Positions 8,371-19,207 are shown, counted from the stretch's first letter. The stretch: DNA of 64,000 bases from Agaribacillus aureus (GCA_030442055.1 JAUJEB010000001.1:248001-312000); one strand, 5' to 3'. The notes: generated by a model not told the origin, from the sequence alone. Program-made: numbers and translations.

Positions 8371-8958
8371 ATGGGATTAAGCAAATTTTTCAAAAAAATT
8401 TTTGGAGGTTCTGACGAATCTGCCAGCGAAGTAATCGCCAAAGACCAGGAACACACCTCCGATACTGTCGACAGCACTCCTGCTCCAAATCCTGAAAAAG
8501 AAGAGGGCGTCCTGGAAAAGGCCAAGGATATTGCCGAAAATGTAGCGGATCGCGTGGAGGATTTTGCTGAAGATGTTGCCGAAAAAGCAGAAGACGCCTT
8601 TGAGAAGGGCAAAGACATCGCCGGAGATATGGCGGACAAGGCGGGGGACTTCGCAGAAGGAGCCGTAGAAAAGGCCAAAGATATTGCCGAGAATATTAGT
8701 GAAAAAGCCGAAGAAGCTGTTGAAAAAGCTAAGGAGATGGCCAAGGACGTAGCCGACAAAGTAGAAGACGCAGCAGACAAAGCCAAAGATATTGGAAGTA
8801 ACATCGCTCATAAAGTGGAAGATACATTTGACCGGGCAAAGGATGCTTTCTCTGAAAAGTCCGAGGAAGAAACCGAACAGGAGAACAGCGATGAAGAAAC
8901 CGAACAGGAGAACAGCGATGAAGAAACCGACGAGAATGATGGCCATGATAAAGAATAG
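8371..8958 (+). CDS. Acidic helical repeat protein (YtxH/apolipoprotein-like)
   Basis: After a short basic amphipathic start (MGLSKFFKKIFGG), residues 50-165 form continuous 11-residue helical repeats of the type A-K-D-I-A-E-N-V-A-D-K/R, like LEA, apolipoprotein or YtxH-type proteins. The tail is built from two identical EETEQENSDE units and ends very acidic. There is no signal peptide. Proteins like this coat membranes or protect cells under desiccation or envelope stress, but that is inference. Long reverse-strand open frames across it are compositional shadows of the Ala/Glu/Lys codon pattern. It has its own promoter, and a symmetrical terminator lies about 85 bp downstream. Confidence 0.8.
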   Translation: MGLSKFFKKIFGGSDESASEVIAKDQEHTSDTVDSTPAPNPEKEEGVLEKAKDIAENVADRVEDFAEDVAEKAEDAFEKGKDIAGDMADKAGDFAEGAVEKAKDIAENISEKAEEAVEKAKEMAKDVADKVEDAADKAKDIGSNIAHKVEDTFDRAKDAFSEKSEEETEQENSDEETEQENSDEETDENDGHDKE

Positions 8959-9617
8959 AAGGCATTGACCTATTCCTGTAGCCAATAAATCAAATGTCCA
9001 TAACTTAATAAATTTATCAATCGCATCAATAATCGGACATTGAAAAAGTAGGATGAAACTACTTTTTCATTAATTGGGAATAACGAAAATACGTGAGATT
9101 AATGAAGATTAAAGTCTCATTGGCACAACGGTTGATGAGGAAATAATATTTATTTGCTGATTTTGATCTGATTTATCACTTTATACAGACCTGCAATTGC
9201 CTATAGCAACCTGATTATCAGAAAATATATCAAAAACTATATATTTGAGAACCAACGACTTATAACAGTTTTGCGATGCCGCACTTTTACCTACCTGACC
9301 TTTGGATAGGACCAACACTGGAATGAATAGATTCGTTTTAAAACCATAGTCTACTGATAAAATATCCACCCCTCAGAGTCAGACCAAAAAATTTAAAATC
9401 TTATGCAAGAAAATAATTAAAAATTACCCTGAATAATTACACCAGCTTAATTTATGGAGATATCTATTACTAATCAATGCGCAAAACATTAAATTGCAGT
9501 GTTACTTTTTACAGTTGTCTACCGGGGATACAACCATTTTTTATAACAAGTATTGTTTCATTAGAAGGTTTCCGGTAGCACTAGGATGCACTTTTTGTCA
9601 ACAAAAACTTTTTAGCC
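8959..9617. other. Intergenic region with two hairpins
   Basis: This 659-bp AT-rich stretch has no credible gene. It contains a terminator-like perfect hairpin at 9042-9068 and a weaker stem at 9094-9119 (TGAGATTAAT against ATTAA and TCTCA with a bulge). The remainder up to the GTG start at 9618 shows nothing I can name. Confidence 0.5.
9042..9068 (+). terminator. Symmetrical hairpin terminator
   Basis: A perfect 10-bp stem pairs GAAAAAGTAG (9042-9051) with CTACTTTTTC (9059-9068) around a 7-nt loop. The T-run lies inside the stem end, so it could act in either direction. It is the first hairpin after the 8371 gene. Confidence 0.55.
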
Positions 9618-12605
9618 GTGCGCAAGATTTCAATCCATTTTTTGTTTGCCATCCTTAGCTTTAACGCTTTGTCACAAACCTGGGAAGAAGTAGCCAAACT
9701 TGCCCCTCCAACCAGAGTGAGTAACGATAAATTTGGATGGTCGGTTTCTTTATCAGAAAAATATGGTATCATTGGTACCATTGGTGATGATGAAAACAGT
9801 GAAGAAGAAAGTGAAATGCCCGACGCCGGATCGGCTTACATCATTGCCAGGAGCCAACTTGATAATTGGGAAATTATCCAAAAAATTACTGCATCTGACA
9901 GAGCCCCAGGTGATAAATTTGGAAACAGTGTCTCCATTTTCGGAGAATGGGCCGTCGTTGGTGCACCTAATCATCATTGTGATTATTGCGAACCAACGGG
10001 TATGTTGGCTGGTGCAGTTTATGTGTTCCACAAAAATGCATTGGGGGAATGGGAAGAAACCCAGGTGCTCACGCCAACTTCACATGGAGGTTTCAGGGAA
10101 TTTGGAAACTCTGTAGCCATTCATCGTGATGTAATAGTCGTTGGCGCCTACAAGGAACACAATGGAGAAATTTTTAATGGCGGAGCTGCTTATGTTTTCA
10201 AATTAAACCAAAATAACATTTGGGAGCAAGTACAAAAATTACAATCAACTAACCCAACCCACATGGCTTTTTTTGGTAATAGCGTGGATGTTAATAATAA
10301 TAATATAATTGTTGGTGCCCCAAATACGGAGGACACCTCAAGTGGTACAAGCACTTTTGGAGTAGTTTATTATTACGTAAAGAACGATGCCGGCGAGGTC
10401 TGGGATGAGGAAAAGAGAATCCTTCCCGAACCAGGTACTGAAGGATTTGGTTATTCCCTATCTTTATCCGATCGTGTTATGGTAATAGGTGTCAATTATG
10501 GAAATCCACAAAAAGCATTTGTATACGAAATTGAAAATAGTGATTGGATTTTGAAAAAGACACTTGTTTCTGACATAGACAATGGGGATTTCGCTGAATC
10601 CGTATCAGCAAGTGACAATTTCATTGTAGTTGGAGACAAAAAGGGAGGCGGTTATCTCTATTGCTATGAAAAAGGCACAAGTGGTGACTGGACAAGAACT
10701 TTTAAAATCTATCCTCCAGATGACGATGGGTATAGTGAGTTTGGCAGCGCCATTTCCGTCTTTGAGGATAACGTTTTAATAGGATCTGCTTTGAAAGATT
10801 TTTATGATGAATATAACAGACATGATGTTGGCGAGGCTTATATTTTCCGCGCAACTGATATCCCCTATGCATTTGAAGAAACCAATTGGTTTAATGCCAT
10901 CGAAGTAGCTGTAACCTTTTCGGAACTAATAGATTTTGATAACGATGGAGATTTAGACCTATTTTTAAGTTATTATCGCGAAAATGAAAATGTAAGAGAG
11001 TCACAAATATTTGAAAATAAAAATCAAAATTTTGTGCCTACAGGTATAACATTTCCTCACCTCACCAGCGAAGATTTTGCCTCATGGGTGAATGTGAATG
11101 GTGATGAATTTCTTGATCTTCTCCTATCATACCAAGAGCACCATGATCCCAAACACAAAATTTATTTGAACATGGGTGATAAAAATTTCCGAGAAGATAC
11201 AATTGAATTCACGATTTTTGAAAATTACTGGCAAGGTGGATTTCATTTTGCAGATTTTGACAATGATACAGATCAGGACATCCTGGTACAAGGTTATAGT
11301 GGAAATTCTCCATATAGCATTAAAATTTTGGAGAATGACGGGAATTTTAACTTTCAGGATTCTGGACTAAAATTCGATGGCTGGATAAAAGGCTCTGAGC
11401 CATGGTGTGATTTTAATGCCGATGGCTTGATAGATTTTGTGGCATCTGAAGAAGTTACCTGTGATAACTATGAACTCATCATTTACAAAAACAACGGGGA
11501 CAAGACTTTTGAAAAAATTAAAACCAGCTTGATAGGATTAAATCAGGATGTTCGGAATTATGCAGGGGATCTGAGGTGGGGAGACTTTGACAATGACGGA
11601 GATTACGACATCGTTTTGGCAGGAGAAAGTGATGGATGTACCTCAGTAAGAGGGTATTCCAATCTCTATGTCAATAATGGAAATGAAAGTTTCGATGCAT
11701 CAAATCAAAATTTCGGTGATTTTATTTCATCTGTGAACCTCCGTACGGGAGATTTTAATAATGACGGCCAACTTGACCTTTTTAGTTATGGTAAAACAGA
11801 TACCTCAGGATCAAAAACTGAATTACTTATTAATAAAAATGGCAACTTGACGCTATACCCTATAAGAGAACTAATAGATCCTTCCCAGAATGGATCTATG
11901 AATGCCGGAGATATAGATGGTGATAGTGATTTGGATATGCTCATTGCTGGAAATAAAAACTACGCTACTTCCCAAGTAGCTTTTTTCAAAAATAATTCAG
12001 CACAAGGCTGGGCAAATTCAAATCAACCTCCGGAAGTGCCGTCAGGTTTAAAGTCGTTTGTAAACGGTAGTAACGTAACTTTGTCATGGGATCAATCAAA
12101 CGATGATCATACCCCAACCATTGCCCTGACATACAACATTCGTGTCTATCGCAACGACACGCTGGTCGTTGAAAGTTATTCTAATCTTGATGGTTCGAGG
12201 AAAATACCTCAAATAGGAAATGTTCATAACAATTTACTAAAAGAATTTAAAGAACTTAAATCTGGCTTCTATAAATGGAGCGTACAGGCGATAGATCAGT
12301 CATTTGCCGGATCTCAGTTTGCTGATGAAGAAATATTTATTGTTGGAGAAAATGCACTTGATTCTAACAACGAAGACAAATCAGATCTAGTAATTTTTCC
12401 TAATCCAACGTCAGGACCAATTATTTTATTTGGGCCCCTAGATAACATTGAATCATTTCATATAAAAGATATCAGGGGCACTCAAATTTTCGCCGGGACC
12501 TACCAAAACAGATACATGTCTCTAGAAGGTTTAAAAGACGGCATCTATATACTTACCTTAATTGGAAAAGAGTTTATCGAGGTTCGTAAAATAATAAAGG
12601 AATAA
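9618..12605 (+). CDS. Large FG-GAP/VCBS repeat surface protein with T9SS C-terminal domain
   Basis: Translation starts at GTG 9618, followed by a Sec signal (MRKISIHFLFAILSFNALSQ). Residues of about 25-410 hold integrin-like FG-GAP repeats (DKFGWSVSLS, FGNSVSI, FGNSVAI, FGNSVDV), forming a beta-propeller. Residues of about 420-790 carry Ca-binding D-F-D-N-D-G-D-x-D repeats typical of VCBS/FG-GAP proteins. A fibronectin III-like segment (PPEVPSGL...VTLSWD) precedes a C-terminal type A sorting domain with the PNPTSG motif and a final DGIYILTLIG strand. It should cross the outer membrane by type IX secretion and stay on the surface or be released. A role in adhesion or polymer binding is inferred. 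The 995-residue length is normal for the class. Confidence 0.88.
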   Translation: MRKISIHFLFAILSFNALSQTWEEVAKLAPPTRVSNDKFGWSVSLSEKYGIIGTIGDDENSEEESEMPDAGSAYIIARSQLDNWEIIQKITASDRAPGDKFGNSVSIFGEWAVVGAPNHHCDYCEPTGMLAGAVYVFHKNALGEWEETQVLTPTSHGGFREFGNSVAIHRDVIVVGAYKEHNGEIFNGGAAYVFKLNQNNIWEQVQKLQSTNPTHMAFFGNSVDVNNNNIIVGAPNTEDTSSGTSTFGVVYYYVKNDAGEVWDEEKRILPEPGTEGFGYSLSLSDRVMVIGVNYGNPQKAFVYEIENSDWILKKTLVSDIDNGDFAESVSASDNFIVVGDKKGGGYLYCYEKGTSGDWTRTFKIYPPDDDGYSEFGSAISVFEDNVLIGSALKDFYDEYNRHDVGEAYIFRATDIPYAFEETNWFNAIEVAVTFSELIDFDNDGDLDLFLSYYRENENVRESQIFENKNQNFVPTGITFPHLTSEDFASWVNVNGDEFLDLLLSYQEHHDPKHKIYLNMGDKNFREDTIEFTIFENYWQGGFHFADFDNDTDQDILVQGYSGNSPYSIKILENDGNFNFQDSGLKFDGWIKGSEPWCDFNADGLIDFVASEEVTCDNYELIIYKNNGDKTFEKIKTSLIGLNQDVRNYAGDLRWGDFDNDGDYDIVLAGESDGCTSVRGYSNLYVNNGNESFDASNQNFGDFISSVNLRTGDFNNDGQLDLFSYGKTDTSGSKTELLINKNGNLTLYPIRELIDPSQNGSMNAGDIDGDSDLDMLIAGNKNYATSQVAFFKNNSAQGWANSNQPPEVPSGLKSFVNGSNVTLSWDQSNDDHTPTIALTYNIRVYRNDTLVVESYSNLDGSRKIPQIGNVHNNLLKEFKELKSGFYKWSVQAIDQSFAGSQFADEEIFIVGENALDSNNEDKSDLVIFPNPTSGPIILFGPLDNIESFHIKDIRGTQIFAGTYQNRYMSLEGLKDGIYILTLIGKEFIEVRKIIKE

Positions 12606-12742
12606 TTGCCAAACTGCTATGTCACCTCTATAGTACTCGTTTATTGAATCTGAGACTTAAAACGAGTAATAGCTATCGGCCCGAAATGATAAAGATCAAA
12701 CGCTGCCGGATATCATTATTCATACTTCTTAAAAGAAAATGA

Positions 12743-14428
12743 TCATTTCTTCTGCATTTTAGCCCAATTGTCTCTTAAAGCCACGGTTCTGTTGAAAACA
12801 AGTTTGGTATCGGTAGAATCCATGTCAACATTAAAATAACCCTGTCTTTCAAACTGAAAGTGATCCAGTGCTTTAGCGGTTTTTAAGCCCGGTTCGACCT
12901 TGCTTCCGGTCAATACCTCCAGGGATTCGGGGTTGATAAAAGTCTTAAAATCCTTTTCTTTGTCCCCATCCGGGTTTTCCTCCGTAAACAAGCGATCGTA
13001 CAATCGCAGCTCAGCATCGATGCCCTCTGTAGCAGATACCCAGCTAAGCGTTCCTTTCACTTTTTTTCCGCTGGTATCACTGCCACTTTTTGTATTTGGA
13101 TCATAGGTACCATAAACTGTTGTCACCTCACCTGTCTCCGGGTCCTTATCATAACTTTCGCATTTAATGATATAAGCATACTTTAGTCTTACCTCTCTGT
13201 CTGGCCCTAATCTAAAAAACTTTTTAGGAGGTTCTTCCATGAAGTCTGTTTTCTCAATAAAAAGCTCCCTGGTAAAAGGTATCTCCCTTGTTCCTGCTTC
13301 CGGATCCTCCGGGTTGTTGACCGCATGACATATTTCAATATCTCCCTCGGGAAAATTAGTAATTACCAGCTTCAACGGTCTCAAAACACCCATTACCCGT
13401 GGGGCAGTTTTATTTAGGTTATCTCTTACGCTGTGTTCCAGCAAAGCAAGGTCAACTATACCATCTCTTTTTGCTATACCTATGGTATCACAGAAATTTC
13501 TGATGGCTGCCGCAGTATAGCCTCTCCTTCTCATACCGGAAAGTGTTGGCATTCTCGGGTCATCCCATCCATTTACATAATCTTCCTCAACCAACTGTCG
13601 CAGCTTTCTTTTTGACAGGACTGTATAGCCCAGGTTCAGGCGGGCAAACTCCCTTTGCTTTGAGGGAAAAATACCCAGGGTTTCAATGTACCACTCGTAT
13701 AATGGCCGGTGCACTTTAAATTCCAACGTACAAATGGAGTGTGTAATTTCCTCCAGCGCATCCGATTGCCCGTGCGCCCAATCATAGGTTGGATATATAC
13801 ACCATTGGTTCGCGGTTCTGGGGTGCTCCGCATATTTTATTCGATACATTACCGGATCTCTCAGGTAAGTATGAGGTGACGCCATATCTATTTTAGCCCT
13901 TAATACCTTGGCGCCTTCTTCAAATTCCCCCGCTTTCATTTGCTCAAATAATGCCAGGTTTTCGTCTACAGACCTGGTCCTGAATGGGCTCTCCGTGCCT
14001 GGTGTGGTAGGCGTCCCCCTGGTAGCGGCAATTTCTTCTGCGGTCTGATCATCGACATAAGCCTTGCCCGAGGCAATTAGCTGTACCGCCAGTTCATATA
14101 ACTTTTGAAAATAATCCGATGCGTAAAACTCGCGGTCTCCCCAATCAAAACCCAACCATTGAATATCCTTTTTAATGGCATCTATGTATTGCTGTTCTTC
14201 CTTTTCGGGGTTGGTATCGTCAAACCTCAGGTTACATAATCCATGATATTTTTCTGCAAGGCCAAAGTTCAGGCAAATCGATTTGGCGTGCCCGATATGC
14301 AGGTATCCGTTTGGTTCCGGCGGAAACCTGGTATGTACACGGCCTTCATTTTTACCTAATCTTAAATCCTCTTCTATGATCTCCTCGATAAAATTCAAAG
14401 AGGGCTTCACTTCTGGATGTTCACTCAT
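12743..14428 (-). CDS. glnS: Glutaminyl-tRNA synthetase
   Basis: This class I aminoacyl-tRNA synthetase charges tRNA-Gln with glutamine in the cytoplasm. The class signature [15 protein letters not shown] lies near residue 35, and the KMSKS equivalent VLSKRKL lies near 270. The anticodon-binding beta-barrels follow, with a normal C-terminus at residue 561. GlnRS-specific features include FDDTNPEKE and the tRNA-contact region RIKYAEH. Possession of GlnRS means the cell need not rely on the transamidation route for Gln-tRNA. The gene stands alone, and the region upstream of its start shows no clear promoter. Confidence 0.97.
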   Translation of the reverse strand: MSEHPEVKPSLNFIEEIIEEDLRLGKNEGRVHTRFPPEPNGYLHIGHAKSICLNFGLAEKYHGLCNLRFDDTNPEKEEQQYIDAIKKDIQWLGFDWGDREFYASDYFQKLYELAVQLIASGKAYVDDQTAEEIAATRGTPTTPGTESPFRTRSVDENLALFEQMKAGEFEEGAKVLRAKIDMASPHTYLRDPVMYRIKYAEHPRTANQWCIYPTYDWAHGQSDALEEITHSICTLEFKVHRPLYEWYIETLGIFPSKQREFARLNLGYTVLSKRKLRQLVEEDYVNGWDDPRMPTLSGMRRRGYTAAAIRNFCDTIGIAKRDGIVDLALLEHSVRDNLNKTAPRVMGVLRPLKLVITNFPEGDIEICHAVNNPEDPEAGTREIPFTRELFIEKTDFMEEPPKKFFRLGPDREVRLKYAYIIKCESYDKDPETGEVTTVYGTYDPNTKSGSDTSGKKVKGTLSWVSATEGIDAELRLYDRLFTEENPDGDKEKDFKTFINPESLEVLTGSKVEPGLKTAKALDHFQFERQGYFNVDMDSTDTKLVFNRTVALRDNWAKMQKK

Positions 14429-14877
14429 TGATTACTTTCTCATTTAAATTACCGCAAAGATAGGGGAAGCTTTTGGATTTGGAAGACAGTTGAAGAAGAA
14501 TCGTTTCCAGAAGCTGGTTAAGATAGCACAACCGGTTGTCTTCTTATCAGGCTGGCTACTTATTCCTTGCAGTTTCCCGTTTGAAAGGTCCTGATAACTT
14601 ATCCTACGTTTTAACCAACGCCTTTTAAGCACTGAAAAGGTTACAAAATCACCGCTCAATCATAAAGGTAATAATAGTTAGGATAAGTGCGGCGTGAAGA
14701 TATTTTTTTAACACCTACTCCAATTGTATTCAACGCAAAAAATGACCTAATGAGTTAAAAAAGCCCTCTGTTATTAAATTCCAAGGATTTAGCCACCTTG
14801 ATACATGTTTGCCGGCCTGGCAATCAAATTTTGGCAAGAGGGAATGAAAACAATCACCCTAGACACCCAAAACCAAA
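14429..14877. other. Intergenic region between divergent genes
   Basis: About 450 bp separate glnS from the divergent membrane protein gene. A short minus-strand frame at 14444-14659 is rich in basic and aromatic residues without a recognisable domain, so I do not call it. No clear promoter, RNA or repeat was found. Confidence 0.4.
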
Positions 14878-16131
14878 ATGATTAACTTTCTTCAAAGATA
14901 CAAGTTCCCGCTGGTTCTTATTCTAATATTGGTCACCATTTACCTGGCGGAAAAAGGGATCCGCTACACGGATATGAACGATAATCCGGTTGTAATAACC
15001 CTCAATACTTACAATTTACCAGGACTTGCTAAACTTGCTACTTTTTCTGTTTTTATTGTTTCCCTTCTATTTAAATCCAAAATCAGACGATTGCAGCACC
15101 TTGCCCTGGTTTTCATATCCTCTGTTACTCCGGCCATTTTGATCGAGTTGATTTTTGCAGCCGTTTTGTGTTTTCAAGGTGGTACCACGTTCAATACCTC
15201 GGGAAGTTATACCAAGAAATTTTTCAAATACGACAAGCTATTAGGATACACTTGCATTCCGGATATTAAGGTAAATTCAATCAAGAAAGTCATAAATGGA
15301 CAGGATACACTGGCGGTGTACAATGTGCGTTACACCATTGACAGTCTTAGCCGAAGATTAACGCCACTGACTGCAAAAAGCAAGCTAGACAAGCAATATG
15401 CCTTGTTTTTTGGTTGCTCTTTTACCTTTGGAGAAGGGGTAAATGACGATGAAACCTATCCTTATTATTTTTCCAAAACGGACAGCGCGTTTATTCCCTA
15501 CAATTATGGTTTGTGCGGCTATGGAACACAGCAAATGCTGGCCAAACTTCAGGCCGGTAATCTAAGAGCAGCGATATCGGAGCCAAACGGGATCGCCGTC
15601 TACCTGCACATACCGATGCATATAAACAGGGTGATCGGCGACATGTTTGTACACAATATCTGGGGCGCTAACATGCCTTGTTATGACCTGGAAGCAGGTG
15701 AACTTATTCATAAGGGATCTTTCAAAAATGGCAGGCCATTCATTTCAAAACTTTACAGCTTTCTGGGTAAAAGCAATGCGCTCCGCTATTTTAACGTAAA
15801 TTTTCCGGTAAAAATGAATTCCCATCATTTTGATGTTACGAGCCGCCTTATCGAGAAATCATATCAAACCTATAAACGCCAGTTTGGCAACGACAACTTC
15901 TTTGTGGTCATCTATCACCAGTCCGACGAAATTAAATCCCGCTTGCAGAAAAAAGGCATTAAGGTCCTTGATTATTCCGACACATTTGATATATCCGCCA
16001 AAGAATTCCAAATTCACCCTCAATACGAAAAGCACCCGAATGCCCATGCCTATCAAATCCTGGCGGAAAAATTGCTGGCTGATATCAGGCGCCTGTCAGC
16101 CGGGCAGTCACCGGAGGCCTATGAAAAATAA
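14878..16131 (+). CDS. Membrane-anchored SGNH/GDSL-like hydrolase
   Basis: Three hydrophobic helices lie at about 11-28, 48-65 and 74-98. The C-terminal domain, facing the periplasm, shows an SGNH-like pattern. FFGCSFTFGEG places a nucleophile Ser near 181, NYGLCGYGTQQ gives the glycine block, and HPNAHAYQ at about 386-393 would supply the catalytic His. Proteins of this type often modify cell-surface glycans, for example as acetyl transferases or esterases. The block with Asn is not obvious, so catalytic competence is uncertain. The 417-residue length suits a transmembrane anchor plus a full domain. It is a single gene. Confidence 0.72.
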   Translation: MINFLQRYKFPLVLILILVTIYLAEKGIRYTDMNDNPVVITLNTYNLPGLAKLATFSVFIVSLLFKSKIRRLQHLALVFISSVTPAILIELIFAAVLCFQGGTTFNTSGSYTKKFFKYDKLLGYTCIPDIKVNSIKKVINGQDTLAVYNVRYTIDSLSRRLTPLTAKSKLDKQYALFFGCSFTFGEGVNDDETYPYYFSKTDSAFIPYNYGLCGYGTQQMLAKLQAGNLRAAISEPNGIAVYLHIPMHINRVIGDMFVHNIWGANMPCYDLEAGELIHKGSFKNGRPFISKLYSFLGKSNALRYFNVNFPVKMNSHHFDVTSRLIEKSYQTYKRQFGNDNFFVVIYHQSDEIKSRLQKKGIKVLDYSDTFDISAKEFQIHPQYEKHPNAHAYQILAEKLLADIRRLSAGQSPEAYEK

Positions 16132-16203
16132 CCGTTACCACGTGCGTAACACTTCTATTCCTTGTAGTTACCTCTTGGGGTAATGATCCAAATTAGGCAG
16201 TCC

Positions 16204-18891
16204 TTACTCGTTTCTTAGCTTGTTGCTGGGGTTTGCCGTAGCTGATTTCCAGGTTTGGCCTCCGACCGAGAGCAAGGCAGTAAATAATACGAACACGCCC
16301 GGACCTACAAAGTACCACCAATGCAATTCTATTTGTTTGGCAAATCCATTGAGCCACGCTGACATCAGGTAGTAAGCCACCGGTGTCGCTAATACGAATG
16401 CCACCGCAATTTGCCGAAGATAGTCCTTTGAAAACAATAACAATATTTGGCTAACCGAGGCGCCTAACACTTTTCTTATGGCCATTTCCTTGGTTTTTCT
16501 GTTGACAATAAAAGAGACCAAGCCATACAATCCCAGACAACCGATCATTAGAAAAACAAAAGAAAAAAGCTGGAATAACCTGGAAAGCCTCGCTTCTTCC
16601 TTGTAAAAGGCTTCTACGTTTTCATCCAGAAACGAATAGGTAAAGACACTTTCAGGAAAATGTTCATCCCATTTGCGTTTGATGTATTCCAACGATTGGC
16701 GAAGGTTATCATAAGATGCGACTTTTCCATCCGGGCCATTTAATTTCAAACTGGCTAACCGGTAGTCCGGCGGCGACTTAACCAGCCCTACTTTATCAAA
16801 ATGCTCTTTAAAGGAATTCGAATAGAAATCCTGCATTACCCCAATGACAGTCATTGTTTGCCCATTCACAATAACCTGGCTGTTAACAGCTTCCCCAGGA
16901 TTTGCAAAGCCCAAATCCGATGACAACGTTTGATTAATGATAATGTAGTCGGTGCCATCTGCTTCAATAAAACCTCTTCCGGCCAACAGTTTAATATCGT
17001 AAAGATCCAGATACTGATGATCTACCGATTGATACTCGTAAACCAGGTTTTCACTGGCATCCGTTCCTTTTTTCCTGATATCCCAAAACCAACGGGGGCG
17101 TTTGAGCCCGGATGGTAAGGATAAACTGAAACTTACTTTGTCAATTGATGAAAGTGAAAGCATGTCATTTCTAAAAGTAGCCAGTTTATCTTCACTCCGA
17201 TTAGGGATTTCCACGTTGATAACCGCTTCTTTGTCAAATCCCATGTTTACTTCCTTGAAAAGGTGCATCTGCCTGACGGCAATGAAGGTAGATATAATTA
17301 AAATCTGCATGATAGTAAACTGGGTCACCAGCAAAATTCTACGGAGTCGGAATCCTCCTGACGATGTGTCCAGATTTTTCTTCATAGCCTGCACCGGCCT
17401 GTAACGAGATAATACGAGTGCGGGATAGATACCTGCTAAACCTGTGATTACTACAATCAAGATCAAAAGACAAACCCATACAAAACCGTCTGCATAAGGC
17501 TCATTGGGAATATCAAATCCAATCAATGGTTGTGCCTTATTTAGAATTAGCGTACTCGCCATCATCGCCACTGCTGAGGCTATGATTATCATAAGCAAAG
17601 TCTCCGTGATCGCCTGTCCGACCACTTGCCAGCGGGTACTCCCCATTACTTTGCGAATGCCAACTTCCCCGGATCTGGTGATGGCCTGGGCTGTGGAAAG
17701 GTTAATAAAGTTGATACATATCATTACCAACAAAAAGCCACCGATAATACCCAATGCCCAGATGCTTTCTACTGTAACAATCCTGAGATTATAGTTACCA
17801 AACCGGACGTCACTATGCACTTGCGCCAAGGGTTGTAACACATAAGACCTGAAACTGGAAATTTCTTTGAAAACATTGGCTGCATGTATCTGAGCAATTT
17901 GTTGTTCTATATCAGTTTTACTCACACCTTCACGCAGTACAACATAACTTTGATAAACATCTGACAAAGAATTCCAGTCGGTCACGAAGCTATCGCCCCT
18001 CCATTGTTGCAGGGTCGCATGGGACATTAATAGTTTAAAGGGAAAATCCGTATTAGCCGGAAGGTCCTCTACAATGCCTGTCACCTTCAAATCAAGCATT
18101 TTTTCAAGTTTTATGATCCTGCCAAGCACATTGATACCCTGAAAATACTTCTCGGCAATGGACCGGGTAAGTACCACCGTATTCGGCGCCGTCAATGCTG
18201 ATTTTGCATCTCCCAGCAGCCATTTGAAGTTGGTTCCGTTAAAGTCAAAAACCTCAAAAAACGACTCATCCACAATCGCACACCCTTCCCCTTCCTGAAA
18301 TTTTTCAATGGTATTACCCTTATCATCGATTACATTCACCTGGGCATTCCTTTGATAAGACATAGCCGTAACTTTCTCCAGGCCGGATAGGTCATTTCGA
18401 AGTGCTATTGGAAGTGCAGGGACTACACCTGTGCGGTATTCAAGCTGACCTTCAATCTGGCTTACCCTGACAATGCGATAAGTGCGGTCTGCATTTGAGT
18501 GGTAGGAATCAAAACTTAATTCATAACGAATGACCATAGCAATGATCAAAGTGCAAACAATACCCAGGGTCAGCCCTGAAATATTAACGAATGAATTGGT
18601 CTTACGCGCCCATATCCTTTTGCCGGCAACTTTTAAATGACTTTTCAGCATGATAATATTGATTGGGTTGAATGATAATTTATTTCTTAAAATGATTTCA
18701 GGTCTAAAAAACCAGATGACTCCCCAGAAAAAGTTTCTTCTGGCTTTTTTCATGCCTAACAGCTTTACCTCTACCTCAAATTTTTCTAATAAATCGCCGG
18801 CAATACCTTCGTACAACTCAGGTGGGCAGAACCATTCAAGTAATCTTAGCAACTGGCCGGTCGCATCTGCTTTATGCCTCATTTTATTCAT
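16204..18891 (-). CDS. FtsX/MacB-type ABC transporter permease with permease prefix domain
   Basis: This 895-residue protein begins with a cytoplasmic prefix (about 1-85, including PPELYEGIAGDLLEKFE) found on permeases paired with PadR regulators. A first transmembrane helix with the WARKTNSFVNISGLTLGI motif follows, then a MacB-like periplasmic domain, an FtsX three-helix block near 375-490, a second periplasmic domain, and a final FtsX block (SFIVNRKTKEMAIRKVLG). Such proteins export peptides or drugs or act mechanically on envelope targets with a separate ATPase. No ATPase gene is nearby. The start overlaps the padR stop by 8 bp, so the two are translationally coupled. It is a paralogue of the protein at 21138-23849. 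Confidence 0.88.
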   Translation of the reverse strand: MNKMRHKADATGQLLRLLEWFCPPELYEGIAGDLLEKFEVEVKLLGMKKARRNFFWGVIWFFRPEIILRNKLSFNPINIIMLKSHLKVAGKRIWARKTNSFVNISGLTLGIVCTLIIAMVIRYELSFDSYHSNADRTYRIVRVSQIEGQLEYRTGVVPALPIALRNDLSGLEKVTAMSYQRNAQVNVIDDKGNTIEKFQEGEGCAIVDESFFEVFDFNGTNFKWLLGDAKSALTAPNTVVLTRSIAEKYFQGINVLGRIIKLEKMLDLKVTGIVEDLPANTDFPFKLLMSHATLQQWRGDSFVTDWNSLSDVYQSYVVLREGVSKTDIEQQIAQIHAANVFKEISSFRSYVLQPLAQVHSDVRFGNYNLRIVTVESIWALGIIGGFLLVMICINFINLSTAQAITRSGEVGIRKVMGSTRWQVVGQAITETLLMIIIASAVAMMASTLILNKAQPLIGFDIPNEPYADGFVWVCLLILIVVITGLAGIYPALVLSRYRPVQAMKKNLDTSSGGFRLRRILLVTQFTIMQILIISTFIAVRQMHLFKEVNMGFDKEAVINVEIPNRSEDKLATFRNDMLSLSSIDKVSFSLSLPSGLKRPRWFWDIRKKGTDASENLVYEYQSVDHQYLDLYDIKLLAGRGFIEADGTDYIIINQTLSSDLGFANPGEAVNSQVIVNGQTMTVIGVMQDFYSNSFKEHFDKVGLVKSPPDYRLASLKLNGPDGKVASYDNLRQSLEYIKRKWDEHFPESVFTYSFLDENVEAFYKEEARLSRLFQLFSFVFLMIGCLGLYGLVSFIVNRKTKEMAIRKVLGASVSQILLLFSKDYLRQIAVAFVLATPVAYYLMSAWLNGFAKQIELHWWYFVGPGVFVLFTALLSVGGQTWKSATANPSNKLRNE

Positions 18892-19207
18892 AATTCAATT
18901 GTGGAATTAACTTCCAAAGGTCAATACGGACATCCTTCATGGTGCGCAACATTACTAATCCGGCATTGGTGATGGTAAATATTCGTTTACGCCGTCCTCC
19001 CCTTGCCTTGGTGACTCCTCCCATCTGCGAGGTAACGTAGCCCTTGTCTTCCAACCGGTACAAGGTCACATGTACAGCGCTGAGATTAACTTCTCTCCCC
19101 ACACGCTCCCTGATCTCTGCAACGATAGCGTTGCCGTATGCTTCCTCTCGAAGAATGCCAACTATGGTCAAAACCAATTCTTCAAATTCGCCGAGGTATT
19201 CCTTCAT
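18884..19207 (-). CDS. PadR-family transcriptional regulator
   Basis: This winged-helix repressor has 107 residues from ATG 19207. The core MKEYLGEFEELVL is shared with the second PadR of the window at 24222. The recognition helix lies in VNLSAVHVTLYRLEDKGYV, and the wing in GGRRKRIFTI. An upstream in-frame extension to 19285 lacks similarity and overlaps the promoter, so ATG 19207 is chosen. It directly precedes and overlaps the permease gene at 18891, which it most likely controls. A palindrome on its own promoter at 19221-19233 suggests autoregulation. The ligand is unknown. Confidence 0.88.
   Translation of the reverse strand: MKEYLGEFEELVLTIVGILREEAYGNAIVAEIRERVGREVNLSAVHVTLYRLEDKGYVTSQMGGVTKARGGRRKRIFTITNAGLVMLRTMKDVRIDLWKLIPQLNYE

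Noticed and set aside
8352-8985. Long open frames on the minus strand across the helical repeat gene
   Set aside because: Their content is Ser/Ala/Phe-rich and mirrors the repeated Ala/Lys/Glu/Asp codons of the plus-strand gene. There is no independent start signal, domain or promoter.
14444-14659. 71-residue minus-strand frame upstream of glnS
   Set aside because: No recognisable domain or signal, Arg- and Phe-rich composition, and no promoter, so it is treated as chance.
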